In this document: positions 8,168 through 16,813 of the stretch, in pieces | Numbering within the stretch: the stretch's first letter is position 1 | How the letters are laid out: every line of letters begins with the position of its first letter | Assembly: GCA_002394395.1 (NCBI GenBank) | Contig: DGTR01000004.1 | Coordinates: 9,837-73,836, forward strand | Source of the DNA: Bacteroidales bacterium UBA4331 | Lineage (GTDB): Bacteria > Bacteroidota > Bacteroidia > Bacteroidales > Paludibacteraceae | DNA: 64,000 nucleotides | Direction: 5' to 3' | Translations under genes and position numbers: made by a program | Notes under the pieces: generated by a model | The model's input: the letters and a program-made list of their open reading frames with translations, nothing else | Database searches by the model: none | Told to the model about the DNA's origin: nothing

Positions 8168-9526
8168 ATGATTTCACCTTTTACCCTTCCCCCGGAGGCC
8201 TCTGCACAAGCTGCTGCAGCGCTTATAATAAATAAGGTACACGCGTACATGCGCGCGAACCCTCAAAGCGAACTTCATCGTCATGGGAAGATGTTCGGCG
8301 TGCTAGTGGTCGAGAAAGACGGCGTATGGCAGACGGATGACGGCGTGTCTTTTATCGCCGCGTTCTCGGCACAATTAGACGGTCGGTACGATCATGAGGG
8401 TTTTGTACCGCCGGTGTATGAGATGAAGACACCGCCTGTCGGCGCAAACAAAGAGGAGTCGCGGCGACTGCAACGGCTGTTGTTTGCGCAATACTACCTG
8501 CTGAACGGCAAGGGCGAGCAAAAGAATCTGATAGAGATCTTCCAGCACGAACAACCCATCCTCTCCCCGGAGGAGTGGTTTGGAAAGGGACAAGGGAACC
8601 AAGGACCAAGGGACAAAGACCCTCTACCTCCATCGGGTGCCGGGGAATGTTGTGCGCCGAAGTTGCTGCAGTACGCCTTCCTGCATGGGCTGAAACCATT
8701 GGCTTTAGCGGAGTTCTGGGTCGGCGCCTCGCCGGCAAATGAGTTACGGAGGGAAGGACAGTTCTACGCGCCGTGTTCCGGGCGATGCGTACCTATCTTG
8801 CGATTTATGATGCAGGGCTTAGAAGTGAAGAAATCCGCCCAAGAGAACCGTACCGAAGACTTGTTCCGGCGGATTGAAGTGCTCTACGAAGATGCGTCTC
8901 TTATGGTTGTCAATAAGCCCGCAGGGCTCTTGTCGGTGCCGGGCAAGACGGAGGAACTCTCCCTGTCTGCCTATATGAAGGCGCAAAAAGGCTACGCGTA
9001 TCTCATGCCGGCTCACCGTCTGGATCAGGACACCAGCGGCCTTATCGTCTTTGCCAAGACGGAAGAGGTTTATAAAGCGCTGCAAACCTATTTCCAGCGG
9101 CGCGACATCCTCAAACGCTATGAGGCATTATTAAAGGATGAAAGGCGAAAGGGCGAAGGGCGAAAGGGCGAAAAGCTAATGGATGAAGGGGTGATTGAAT
9201 TGCCGTTGCTGCCGAATCCCTTTGACCGACCGCGGCAGATGGTCTCCCGGGAGCACGGCAAACCGACACTCACGCGCTATATCATCCGCGAGCGGCGTGC
9301 GGATGGTACTATCTTCGTGGATTTCTACCCTATGACCGGCCGCACGCATCAACTGCGAGTTCATGCGGCGCACCCGGAGGGTCTGAACGCACCGATCATC
9401 GGTGACAGACTGTACGGCAACGGCACGGAGGAGAGTGACCGCCTGATGCTCCATGCCGCAGAGATCCGTTTCGTACACCCCGTAACCAAAGAAGAGATGC
9501 ATTTCTGCATCCCTTCTCAGTTCTAA
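8168..9526 (+). CDS. RluA-family 23S/tRNA pseudouridine synthase
   Basis: 452 residues from ATG 8168, 24 bp after the -7 box; the open frame upstream crosses the promoter and is not used. The C-terminal 220 residues are the catalytic domain: VVNKPAGLLSVPG, AHRLDQDTSGLIVFAKT with the catalytic Asp of HRLDxxTSG, and GRTHQLRVHAAH. The N-terminal 220 residues carry no catalytic motif I recognise; an N-terminal extension is common in Bacteroidota members. Its RNA target cannot be told from sequence. Two short tandem repeats are translated in frame: 8584-8621 (GGGACAA-like units, GQGNQGPRD) and 9136-9176 (AAAGGGCG-like units, KDERRKGEGRKGEK), the latter in the loop before the conserved DRPRQM. It is convergent with the Wzc-like gene, one base apart. 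Confidence 0.88.
   Translation: MISPFTLPPEASAQAAAALIINKVHAYMRANPQSELHRHGKMFGVLVVEKDGVWQTDDGVSFIAAFSAQLDGRYDHEGFVPPVYEMKTPPVGANKEESRRLQRLLFAQYYLLNGKGEQKNLIEIFQHEQPILSPEEWFGKGQGNQGPRDKDPLPPSGAGECCAPKLLQYAFLHGLKPLALAEFWVGASPANELRREGQFYAPCSGRCVPILRFMMQGLEVKKSAQENRTEDLFRRIEVLYEDASLMVVNKPAGLLSVPGKTEELSLSAYMKAQKGYAYLMPAHRLDQDTSGLIVFAKTEEVYKALQTYFQRRDILKRYEALLKDERRKGEGRKGEKLMDEGVIELPLLPNPFDRPRQMVSREHGKPTLTRYIIRERRADGTIFVDFYPMTGRTHQLRVHAAHPEGLNAPIIGDRLYGNGTEESDRLMLHAAEIRFVHPVTKEEMHFCIPSQF
8584..8621. repeat. In-frame heptamer repeat in the pseudouridine synthase, N-terminal copy
   Basis: Degenerate GGGACAA / GGGAACC / AAGGACC units. Confidence 0.65.
9136..9176. repeat. In-frame 7-8 bp repeat in the pseudouridine synthase, C-terminal copy
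   Basis: GAAAGGGC / GAAGGGC / GAAAGGGC units, giving a lysine, arginine and glycine rich loop. Confidence 0.75.
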
Positions 9527-9527
9527 C

Positions 9528-12188
9528 TTACGACTCGCTGTTATTCGAGTCCTTATTCTGCGACTCTTCGTCGTCTTCGTCGTGGTGGTAGTAGTAATAC
9601 GAGCGTGCGGCTTTGTCATCACCGACGAGCTTGCCGTAGATCTTGCCATAGACCTTACCGTATCGGCGTGACTTCTTGTTCGTGCTACCATAACCTCCGT
9701 AGCCGTAACCGCCGTAACCTCCGTAGCCGAGGTGTCCGTAGCCGTAGCCGCCGTAACCGCCGTAGCCGTAGCCGTAACCTGAGCCGTACGAGTGACGACC
9801 TTCCGTCGGAATATCCGAGAGGATGAGCTGCACTTTCTCCGGCGCGTCAATCACTTCGGTCATCTGCTCCAGGGTCTGCTTGCAGAAGGACTTATTGGTC
9901 TGCATACAACGGATGACGAAGAGGCACAGGTCACTCTGCTCAATCACCGCATACGCATCCGGCACCAGACCGATAGGCGAGGTATCGATGACGATGAAAT
10001 CATAAACCTCGCGGGCTTTGGCAAGGGTCTCGCGCAGCTTGTCGGAGTGCACCAACTCGCCTGGGTTCGGCGGGATCGTACCGGCACGCACGAAATCAAA
10101 GCCGAAAGGTGTGTCGTGAACGAATATATCCTCCACATCGCAATCGCCGATCAAGTAGTTGGAGGCACCGTTACCGTTCTCCAGACCGAGTTTGGTGTGG
10201 ATATTCGGTTTACGAAGGTCCAGATCGACCAATAAGGTCTTCTTACCGGTCATGGCGTACAGCGCCGCAAGGTTGGTAGAAAGGAAGGTCTTACCATCGC
10301 CGGACTCCGTAGAGGTGACGCAGATGACCATCTTCTCCTTACGTTTCAGCACAAACTCCATACGCGTACGGATGGCACGAAGCATCTCCGCATAACTCGA
10401 TCGGGGCGAAGCGCGCACGAGCGTCGGGTTCTGACTCTTGGCGTGACGCAGCGTACCGATCAAGCGGAACATCTTCAGTTTAACGACATCTTTCGGCGAG
10501 CGGATCTTGTTGTTAAGCAACTCGCTGAGGATGATCAGCACCATCGGGATCAGGAATCCGATGATGAGGTACGTACTCGTCGTCTTGGATTTGGCTTTGG
10601 CGTTCATGATCGCCGTGGTACGCGCCTTATCCATGATCGAGTTATCGGGGGTGTTGGACGCTTTCTGAATCTCAGCCTCTGCACGTTTCTGCAGGAAGAA
10701 GGTGTAGTAGTTGTCGTCGATGCGGTAGTTACGCTCGATGGCAACCATCTGGAGTTCTTTCTCCGGCAGCTGTTTGATGGATTTCTCCACCTCCGAGTAG
10801 CGGTTCTTGAGGTCGGTCTTCTCGATCTCCAAGGATGCCCTCATCGACGTCACCACCTCTTCGATCGCCTGTTTGACGTTCTCGATATCCTTGGTGTAGA
10901 TCGCGTAGTAAACGTTTTTCTCTGTCAACTCGCCGCGTTGGATACGCAGGTCGTTGAGCTGTTGTACCAGGCTCATCAACATCGGTTCGTTCACACCCAT
11001 CGTCGTCGGAGCGATGACTGCGCCGTTCTCGATATTCTGATGGATATACGAGATAAGGTAGTCGAAATACGTCTCGCGCAGACGCAGCTCCATCGATTTC
11101 TGCTCATACTCGGCGATACGTCCCATGAGCTGGCCGGCATACGAGTTGACATCGACGAACTTATTCTCCTGGCGGAAGTTCGTCATCGCGCCTTCGCTGA
11201 CCTGCAAGGATGACTGCAGGTTATCCAGCTGCTCGTTGATGAAACGGATGGAGTTCTCTGCCACCTCGTTCTTCTGCTCGAGGTTCTGCAAGAGGTAGAT
11301 CTTTGCCAACTCATCGATAAACTCGCAGTCTCGTTGCGGCGTCTCACTGACCAACGAGAGCGCCAGAACGGTTGATCCCTCCGTCACGAAGGAGAGTTGC
11401 AGCCGGCTCATGAACTCGTCCACCAGGGACTCATGCGTACGGAACCGGAAATAGATCTTACCGCTGTTGACCATCAGTTCGGTCGGCCAGATAGTGATCT
11501 CAAAGAGCTTGCATTTGATCGGCTGACCGTAATGCACATCTAACTCTAACGGCGTATCTTCCTCCGTCGAAGAGATATGCATCGTGCCGTCGGAGCGGAA
11601 GGAGAGTTGGAAGAGCGGACCGTACGCACGCGGGTCCACCATCTTCGGCTCAACCAGCACAGGTGTCTGACGGTAAAGCTGCCGCGTCTTAAAACGCCCC
11701 TGCGTGATGTACTCTACGTTCAGGAACGGCAAGGAGTCCACAACTCTGCTCATCAGGTCGTATGACCCGAGCATGATCATCTGGTTGTTGACGTTCTTGA
11801 ATCCCGCGTCCACGCCGAAACCGTTCATCAGCGCCGACGCCGAACCGCCGTACGTGCTGCTCTCCTTGATGACAATTGTACCCTGGGAGTAATACGTCGG
11901 GATCCATCTCCGGTTCTTGAGCATTGCCAGACCCAAAGCGATAGCAATCGCAATCACAAACAGATACCAGTAATGCAGGAACGTAAACAACCACTCGAGC
12001 GGGTTAAAACTCATCGAGCTGTCTTCATCATCGCCGTCTTTCTGCTGAAGAGGATCCTGCTGATAGTACTGCTGATTGCCTCCGGGCTGGTAGTAATAAG
12101 CCTGGTTGCCGTAATAAGCCTGATTGCCTCCGGGCTGGTAGTAATTGTTGTTACCACCCGGTGTGTAATATTGATTATTGTTACTCAT
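9528..12188 (-). CDS. Wzc-like polysaccharide co-polymerase and tyrosine autokinase
   Basis: 886 residues. A Wzz domain lies between two membrane segments (about 74-95 and 545-565), with a coiled-coil periplasmic middle. The cytoplasmic BY-kinase domain starts near 600: TSTESGDGKTFLSTNLA (Walker A), LLVDLDLRKP (Walker A'), FIVIDTSPIG (Walker B). The protein controls chain length and export of a surface polysaccharide together with the Wza-like lipoproteins upstream in the operon. The C-terminus has the expected tyrosine cluster for autophosphorylation, but it is preceded by an unusual run of GYG and GGYGYG repeats (about 790-830) and a YYYYHHDEDDEE block. The N-terminal 50 residues are also low complexity, with repeated YYQPGGN units. 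It is the last gene of the operon. Confidence 0.92.
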   Translation of the reverse strand: MSNNNQYYTPGGNNNYYQPGGNQAYYGNQAYYYQPGGNQQYYQQDPLQQKDGDDEDSSMSFNPLEWLFTFLHYWYLFVIAIAIALGLAMLKNRRWIPTYYSQGTIVIKESSTYGGSASALMNGFGVDAGFKNVNNQMIMLGSYDLMSRVVDSLPFLNVEYITQGRFKTRQLYRQTPVLVEPKMVDPRAYGPLFQLSFRSDGTMHISSTEEDTPLELDVHYGQPIKCKLFEITIWPTELMVNSGKIYFRFRTHESLVDEFMSRLQLSFVTEGSTVLALSLVSETPQRDCEFIDELAKIYLLQNLEQKNEVAENSIRFINEQLDNLQSSLQVSEGAMTNFRQENKFVDVNSYAGQLMGRIAEYEQKSMELRLRETYFDYLISYIHQNIENGAVIAPTTMGVNEPMLMSLVQQLNDLRIQRGELTEKNVYYAIYTKDIENVKQAIEEVVTSMRASLEIEKTDLKNRYSEVEKSIKQLPEKELQMVAIERNYRIDDNYYTFFLQKRAEAEIQKASNTPDNSIMDKARTTAIMNAKAKSKTTSTYLIIGFLIPMVLIILSELLNNKIRSPKDVVKLKMFRLIGTLRHAKSQNPTLVRASPRSSYAEMLRAIRTRMEFVLKRKEKMVICVTSTESGDGKTFLSTNLAALYAMTGKKTLLVDLDLRKPNIHTKLGLENGNGASNYLIGDCDVEDIFVHDTPFGFDFVRAGTIPPNPGELVHSDKLRETLAKAREVYDFIVIDTSPIGLVPDAYAVIEQSDLCLFVIRCMQTNKSFCKQTLEQMTEVIDAPEKVQLILSDIPTEGRHSYGSGYGYGYGGYGGYGYGHLGYGGYGGYGYGGYGSTNKKSRRYGKVYGKIYGKLVGDDKAARSYYYYHHDEDDEESQNKDSNNSES

Positions 12189-12193
12189 AGTCG

Positions 12194-12964
12194 TTATTTA
12201 TACATATAAGCCACATAGTTCAAGACGGTCGTCAAGAGTGCCACACTACTCGTTATCAGTCCGATAAAGGCGGAGTAGTTCGGTACTTTATAGAAGCTGT
12301 CCTTCGTCCTCGCCACGTAGATGACGTCGTTGGGATAAACGTAATAGTATTTCGAATCGATGATACTATTCGTTCGCATATCGAACTCCAGAACCTCCGG
12401 TTCCTGACCGCCGTCACGCGGACGGATGATACGGATGTGCCGTCTGTCGCCGCTATTCATCACATCTCCAGTCATCGCGAGTGCCTGGAAGATATTCATC
12501 TTCTCCTTATAGACATAGAACTGTCCTGACCGTGCATCTCCGATAACAGAGAAATACTTGTTGTACATCGCTACCTTGACATCCGCGTCCGGAATAATCT
12601 CCCTGAACGCCGCCTTCAATGTATCCTGCGCTTCCGCTTCCGTCAAGCCGGCAATCTTTATCGGCTGAAGGAAAGGCATATCTACCGTTCCGTCCTGGTG
12701 AATACGGTATGAGTTGGCATACTGCGAGCTGTAACTCATTGTGTTGGCGCCGAGCATCTTACTCATCGTCTCGTCCATGGTGATGAGGCGGTAGATGATC
12801 TCGTCATTCACACGCAGCCTGTACGGTTGATACGGCACGGAGTCGTACACAGGCAGTTTGTTCATCTTCGTCGGTTCCTGCAGGTAACCGATCACCCGAT
12901 GGCTGTAACACCCCGAAAGGGTCATTGCTACCAGTGCCAAAATCAAAATACTAAGCTTTTTCAT
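12194..12964 (-). CDS. Wza-like polysaccharide export lipoprotein, second copy
   Basis: 256 residues. Lipoprotein signal MKKLSILILALVAMTLSGC, Cys19. The polysaccharide export domain follows (YRLRVNDEIIYRL, GTVDMPFLQPIKIAGLTEAEAQ), then an SLBB-like part (FSVIGDARSGQFYVYKEKMNIFQALAMTGD) and PNDVIYV, with a hydrophobic C-terminal segment. It would form the outer-membrane export channel for the polysaccharide assembled with the Wzc-like kinase, whose gene begins 5 bp downstream. Its start codon overlaps the stop of the first Wza-like gene (ATGA). The two copies are paralogous and may form mixed or alternative channels. Confidence 0.9.
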   Translation of the reverse strand: MKKLSILILALVAMTLSGCYSHRVIGYLQEPTKMNKLPVYDSVPYQPYRLRVNDEIIYRLITMDETMSKMLGANTMSYSSQYANSYRIHQDGTVDMPFLQPIKIAGLTEAEAQDTLKAAFREIIPDADVKVAMYNKYFSVIGDARSGQFYVYKEKMNIFQALAMTGDVMNSGDRRHIRIIRPRDGGQEPEVLEFDMRTNSIIDSKYYYVYPNDVIYVARTKDSFYKVPNYSAFIGLITSSVALLTTVLNYVAYMYK

Positions 12965-13833
12965 TTGGTACCTCCTTCCGTTGATGAAGACGATTTTTTA
13001 CCGTAATACTTGTTTACGTGGTTGATACCCGTCTGCACAATCGAGTAGATAAATACTCCGAAGGAGATCGTAGCTGCCGTGACACCAATAACTGTTGTCA
13101 CGTGGTTGATACCGAAACTGTATCCCGGGATCTGACGGATATAGATGATATCGTTCGGCTCGATGTAGTAGTACTCGGAGTTCACGAGGTCTTTCGAACG
13201 CGCATCGAAGGTCTTAATCGTCGTCACGCCGTTCTTCTCGCGCACGAGTTTGATCTCCTTACGGCTGTTGAACTCACCGAGGTCTCCCGCCAGAGCGAGG
13301 GCCTCGAAGATCGTCATCTTCTCTTTGTTAATCATGTACCGGCCGCTTTGCGCACCGATGATCGAGAACGAGCGGTTGACGATATTCACCTCCACAGAGA
13401 TTGTCGAATACCCCGGGATCTCCTTGAGCAAGGTACCTAACTCCTCTTCGAGTTTGTGCTTCACATCGCGGGTCGTCATACCTTGTACGTAGATCTTACC
13501 GATAGTCGGAAAGTCGATGTTTCCTTCCTCGTCAATCAGATACGTATATAAGTCATACGATCCATAGTGCGAACCATTACTCATCTGCTGACGCATTTGT
13601 GAAGAGTTTCCGCCGGCGTTGTACATCTTCTGCACGTTCTCGTCCGTCGAGTAAACATATACGTACAGTCTGTCGCCGATCCGCAACACGTAATCCTCAA
13701 AACTCAAGGTGTCCGCGTACGAAGGGATATAGCGGTCCGGTTCCTGCATATAGTTCACTTTCCGCGCCGTCACACACGATGAAAGCAGAAATCCCACTAA
13801 AGCCAGAAATAATATGTTTTGGATTTTTCTCAT
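12961..13833 (-). CDS. Wza-like polysaccharide export lipoprotein, first copy
   Basis: 290 residues from ATG 13833; a TTG one codon upstream is less likely. Lipoprotein signal MRKIQNILFLALVGFLLSSC, Cys20. The export domain has YVLRIGDRLYVYVYSTDE, GNIDFPTIGKIYVQGMT and FSIIGAQSGRYMINKEKMTIFEALALAGD, ending with PNDIIYIRQIPGYSFG and a C-terminal membrane segment. It shares architecture with the next gene but has a longer charged tail (KKSSSSTEGGTK). The spacer in front of it (13833-13870) is a heptamer repeat. Confidence 0.9.
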   Translation of the reverse strand: MRKIQNILFLALVGFLLSSCVTARKVNYMQEPDRYIPSYADTLSFEDYVLRIGDRLYVYVYSTDENVQKMYNAGGNSSQMRQQMSNGSHYGSYDLYTYLIDEEGNIDFPTIGKIYVQGMTTRDVKHKLEEELGTLLKEIPGYSTISVEVNIVNRSFSIIGAQSGRYMINKEKMTIFEALALAGDLGEFNSRKEIKLVREKNGVTTIKTFDARSKDLVNSEYYYIEPNDIIYIRQIPGYSFGINHVTTVIGVTAATISFGVFIYSIVQTGINHVNKYYGKKSSSSTEGGTK

Positions 13834-13870
13834 CAATTATCAATTGTCAATTATCAATTGTCAATTATCT
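13833..13870. repeat. Heptamer repeat between the dehydrogenase and Wza-like genes
   Basis: Alternating ATTATCA and ATTGTCA units fill the whole 31-bp operon spacer and overlap both gene ends. Confidence 0.85.
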
Positions 13871-14848
13871 CCTCTCATCCCATCCGAAAGGATGCGGGCT
13901 TAATGGCAGTTTCGCTAAGGGGTGATAGTCGCCGACGAGTCCGATAGGCTCCGCATGACGTATCTGAGCCACCGTCTCGATACACGGACGCGCCTCGGAG
14001 ATACGGAACCCATTCCCCGCGAGGATCTGCTTGTAACTCTCCGTATGAAGCTCGGTGAAGCCCTGCGAGAACTCAAACTCCTCTCCGTCAATACTGAGCG
14101 TACGGTACGTCCGCTTCTCGCCTTGTACCGCATTCGCTGGCAGACAGTCTGCATTAATAGAGAGGAAATAACGCACGCGGGCGCGCTCGAGTTCCAAGTA
14201 CCCTGCTACGCGGTCAAACGACATCACGTGAACGATATTCTTCTTCACCGGACCAAACACCCATTGCAACATATCGTAGAAATGCACGCCGATATTCGTT
14301 GCTATACCGCCGGACTTATGTACATCGCCTTTCCAGGAGCTGTAGTACCACTTGCCGCGGCTCGTGATATACGTCAGGTCCACGTCGTAGATCTTATCTT
14401 TCGGACCCTTCTCCACTTTCTCCTTCAGCGCGCGGATCTTGTCGTGCAACCTCAGCTGCAGGATCGTATAAGCCTTGTGTCCGGTTTCCGCCTCTAACTC
14501 CACGAGGTTGTCGATGTTATAAGGGTTGAGCACCAAGGGTTTCTCGCATATCACGTCGCAGCCGAGTCGCAGACCGTAACGGATGAACGCATCATGGGTA
14601 TAGTTCGGCGTACAAATAGATACCCAGTTCAGCGGGTTGTCCGTCCTCATCTGCTTCGAGCAGAAACGGTCAAACTGCTCATTCTCCGTGTAGAACGAAC
14701 AATCCGGGAAAGAGCTGTCTAGCCTTCCAACACTATCAAACTTGTCATACGCCACCAGCAGGTTGTTGCCGGTATCGGCGATCGCCTTAATGTGTCTCGG
14801 AGCGATATATCCTGCTGCTCCGATCAATGCAAAATTTAAAGGTTTCAT
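13865..14848 (-). CDS. WlbA/WbpB-like sugar-nucleotide dehydrogenase (Gfo/Idh/MocA family)
   Basis: 327 residues. The Rossmann motif GAAGYIAPRHIKAI lies at 10-23, and CEKPLVLNP near 125 holds the family lysine. The GYIAPRH form is typical of WlbA and WbpB, which oxidise C3 of UDP-N-acetylglucosamine or its uronic acid on the way to 2,3-diamino sugars. The gene sits within the exopolysaccharide operon, 7 bp after the deacetylase gene, so an amino-sugar role is likely. No partner aminotransferase or acetyltransferase is in view; these would have to be encoded elsewhere. The exact substrate is not determined. Confidence 0.82.
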   Translation of the reverse strand: MKPLNFALIGAAGYIAPRHIKAIADTGNNLLVAYDKFDSVGRLDSSFPDCSFYTENEQFDRFCSKQMRTDNPLNWVSICTPNYTHDAFIRYGLRLGCDVICEKPLVLNPYNIDNLVELEAETGHKAYTILQLRLHDKIRALKEKVEKGPKDKIYDVDLTYITSRGKWYYSSWKGDVHKSGGIATNIGVHFYDMLQWVFGPVKKNIVHVMSFDRVAGYLELERARVRYFLSINADCLPANAVQGEKRTYRTLSIDGEEFEFSQGFTELHTESYKQILAGNGFRISEARPCIETVAQIRHAEPIGLVGDYHPLAKLPLSPHPFGWDERR

Positions 14849-14855
14849 TATTTAA

Positions 14856-15677
14856 CTATTTCATTATTATCAGTAGTCGTTTTATTATATTCTTTGCGTT
14901 TTGCAGAACGCATTCTTTCCACCACTCGCCTTTGTTGTTCGTCCATCGCTGAGGATGTGTGGTGATCATCACGTGAGCCGGCAGTTGGTCTTCCTTCACG
15001 GCACGGATCAACTCATTCGTCGTGTGCCAAACCAAACCTCGTGCCGTCCATTCGTCCTGATACTGAGGGATCTTATCCCGTACCGAGACCTTGTATCCGT
15101 CCCAACAACGACCCGTGTCCGTCAAGTAGAACACATCGCTAAAATCCGTATCGAAGTACGGTTCTCCGATGAGACCGAGTTTCTTATAGTCGTATCGCTG
15201 CCAGAGGTCCTTGCTGTCATATTGGCTCGTCGGCGCACCATGCATGCAGATCGTCTCCACGGCGTAGTACTGCCGGAAATACTCGAGCCAGGTCTGAAAA
15301 TGATCATACGCCTTTTCAAAATCTCCGCCGCACAGGCTCATGTCCTCGTAGTGATACCCGATCTCATGCCCCAAGGCCGCTATCGTACGAACACTCTCCG
15401 GCAAAGACAACTTGCTTCCCTTATAACATCCGCTTTCTCCGGTTCGGAAATAATAACTTGCTTTCGCGCCGAGCGAGTGCTCTATCTGCGCGGTCTTCAA
15501 ACTATTCTCCGGCTTGGCATCCACGTCGTGCCGTAAAATGACAAATTTACCTTCGATATTTCGATTTGTCGATTTATCGATATTTCGGCAGTAATCACTA
15601 TACGAAACCAACTCGTACCCTTTCGCCTGCAATCCCTCCAACAGCGCCCGATATATGTCCAGCGAGAAGTCTCTCAT
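14856..15677 (-). CDS. Polysaccharide deacetylase-like protein
   Basis: 273 residues. Signs of a NodB-like fold: FVILRHDVDAKPENS (first metal motif), ASYYFRTGE, GHEIGYHYEDM (second motif His), and MITTHPQRW near the C-terminus. There is no signal peptide, so it is probably cytoplasmic and may act on a lipid-linked or nucleotide sugar during polysaccharide assembly. The start overlaps the stop of the fcl gene by 4 bp. An 8-bp repeat at 15552-15588 is translated in frame (RNIDKSTNRNIEGK) just before the first metal motif. Confidence 0.75.
   Translation of the reverse strand: MRDFSLDIYRALLEGLQAKGYELVSYSDYCRNIDKSTNRNIEGKFVILRHDVDAKPENSLKTAQIEHSLGAKASYYFRTGESGCYKGSKLSLPESVRTIAALGHEIGYHYEDMSLCGGDFEKAYDHFQTWLEYFRQYYAVETICMHGAPTSQYDSKDLWQRYDYKKLGLIGEPYFDTDFSDVFYLTDTGRCWDGYKVSVRDKIPQYQDEWTARGLVWHTTNELIRAVKEDQLPAHVMITTHPQRWTNNKGEWWKECVLQNAKNIIKRLLIIMK
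15552..15588. repeat. In-frame 8-bp repeat in the deacetylase-like gene
   Basis: TTCGATAT / TTCGATTT / GTCGATTT / ATCGATAT series. Confidence 0.75.
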
Positions 15678-16621
15678 CTTTCTGCCCTCATCGGATTTTC
15701 GAGGAAGTCCTTATACGCGAGCCGGATACCGTCTTCGAGTTCGGTCTTGTACGTCCAGCCGAGTCTCGTTGCTTTGCTGACATCCAGCAGCTTACGCGGC
15801 GTGCCGTCCGGACGGGTACTATCCCACTCGATCTGTCCTTCGTAACCGATCACTTTCGCTACGAGTTCCGTCAGCTCTTTAATCGTTAACTCTTTGCCCG
15901 TACCGGCGTTTACCGTCTCGTTGCCGGAGTAGTTATTCATAAGGAACACGCAGAGGTTCGCGAGGTCATCTACATACAGGAACTCTCGCAGCGGGCTACC
16001 CGTTCCCCAGCACGTCACACTCTTCGCGCCGCTCATTTTCGCTTCGTGGAAGCGTCGGATGAGCGCTGGCAGGACATGACTGTGCTCCGGGTGGTAGTTA
16101 TCGTTCGGGCCGTAGAGGTTCGTCGGCATGACGGAGATATAATCCGTTCCGTACTGACGGTTCAGGAACTCGCAGTATTTGAGACCGCTGATCTTTGCGA
16201 GCGCATAAGCCTCATTCGTCTTCTCCAACTCGCCGGTCAAGAGACAACTCTCTTTCATCGGCTGCGGAGCCATACGCGGGTAGATACAACTCGAACCCAA
16301 GAACTCCAATTTCTTCACGCCGTTCTTCCATGCCGCATGGATGACGTTCATCTCGAGGATCATGTTGTCGTACATGAAATCCGCTAACGCATTCTGGTTC
16401 GCCACAATACCGCCCACTTTGGCAGCAGCGAGGAACACATACTCGGGTTTCTCTTCCTCAAAGAACTTCTCCACAGCCTCCTGGCGACACAGATCCAACT
16501 CCTTGTGCGTCCGTGTCACGATATTCGTATATCCCTGCCTTTGCAGCTCTCTCACAATCGCAGATCCCACCATTCCCCGGTGGCCTGCTACATATATTTT
16601 TGAATTTTTCTCCATTTCCAA
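15674..16621 (-). CDS. fcl: GDP-L-fucose synthase
   Basis: 315 residues (an ATG two codons later at 16615 is equally possible). Short-chain epimerase/reductase of the WcaG type: GHRGMVGSAI at the NADP site, FLAAAKVGGI, FLGSSCIYP, YALAKISGLKYCE with the YxxxK catalytic pair, and NLYGPNDNY. It converts GDP-4-keto-6-deoxymannose, made by Gmd, to GDP-L-fucose, so the polysaccharide probably contains fucose. The order gmd-fcl is the usual one. Length matches the family. Confidence 0.95.
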   Translation of the reverse strand: MEMEKNSKIYVAGHRGMVGSAIVRELQRQGYTNIVTRTHKELDLCRQEAVEKFFEEEKPEYVFLAAAKVGGIVANQNALADFMYDNMILEMNVIHAAWKNGVKKLEFLGSSCIYPRMAPQPMKESCLLTGELEKTNEAYALAKISGLKYCEFLNRQYGTDYISVMPTNLYGPNDNYHPEHSHVLPALIRRFHEAKMSGAKSVTCWGTGSPLREFLYVDDLANLCVFLMNNYSGNETVNAGTGKELTIKELTELVAKVIGYEGQIEWDSTRPDGTPRKLLDVSKATRLGWTYKTELEDGIRLAYKDFLENPMRAER

Positions 16622-16771
16622 TTCTCAATTATCAAAATTTTCGCTTGTCGAAAATAATCGTTCGAGCGAAGCGAGATAAGAATTATCAATTGTCAATTAC
16701 ATTTCCACCTGTTTTCCACCTTTCTCCATCGGATGCTCATCGGGTGCTCATCGGATGCTCATCGGGTGCTC
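16616..16771. repeat. Composite repeat in the gmd-fcl spacer
   Basis: In order: heptamers CTCAATT ATCAAAA; a hairpin ATTTTCG-cttgt-CGAAAAT (about 16635-16655); a second small hairpin TCG-agcgaag-CGA; heptamers ATTATCA ATTGTCA ATTAC; then at 16727-16771 an 11-bp unit CATCGGATGCT / CATCGGGTGCT four times. No gene is seen here. Confidence 0.8.
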
Positions 16772-16813
16772 AATATGACGACACCGGTACGTAACCGTAA
16801 CGATAAGCCGATT

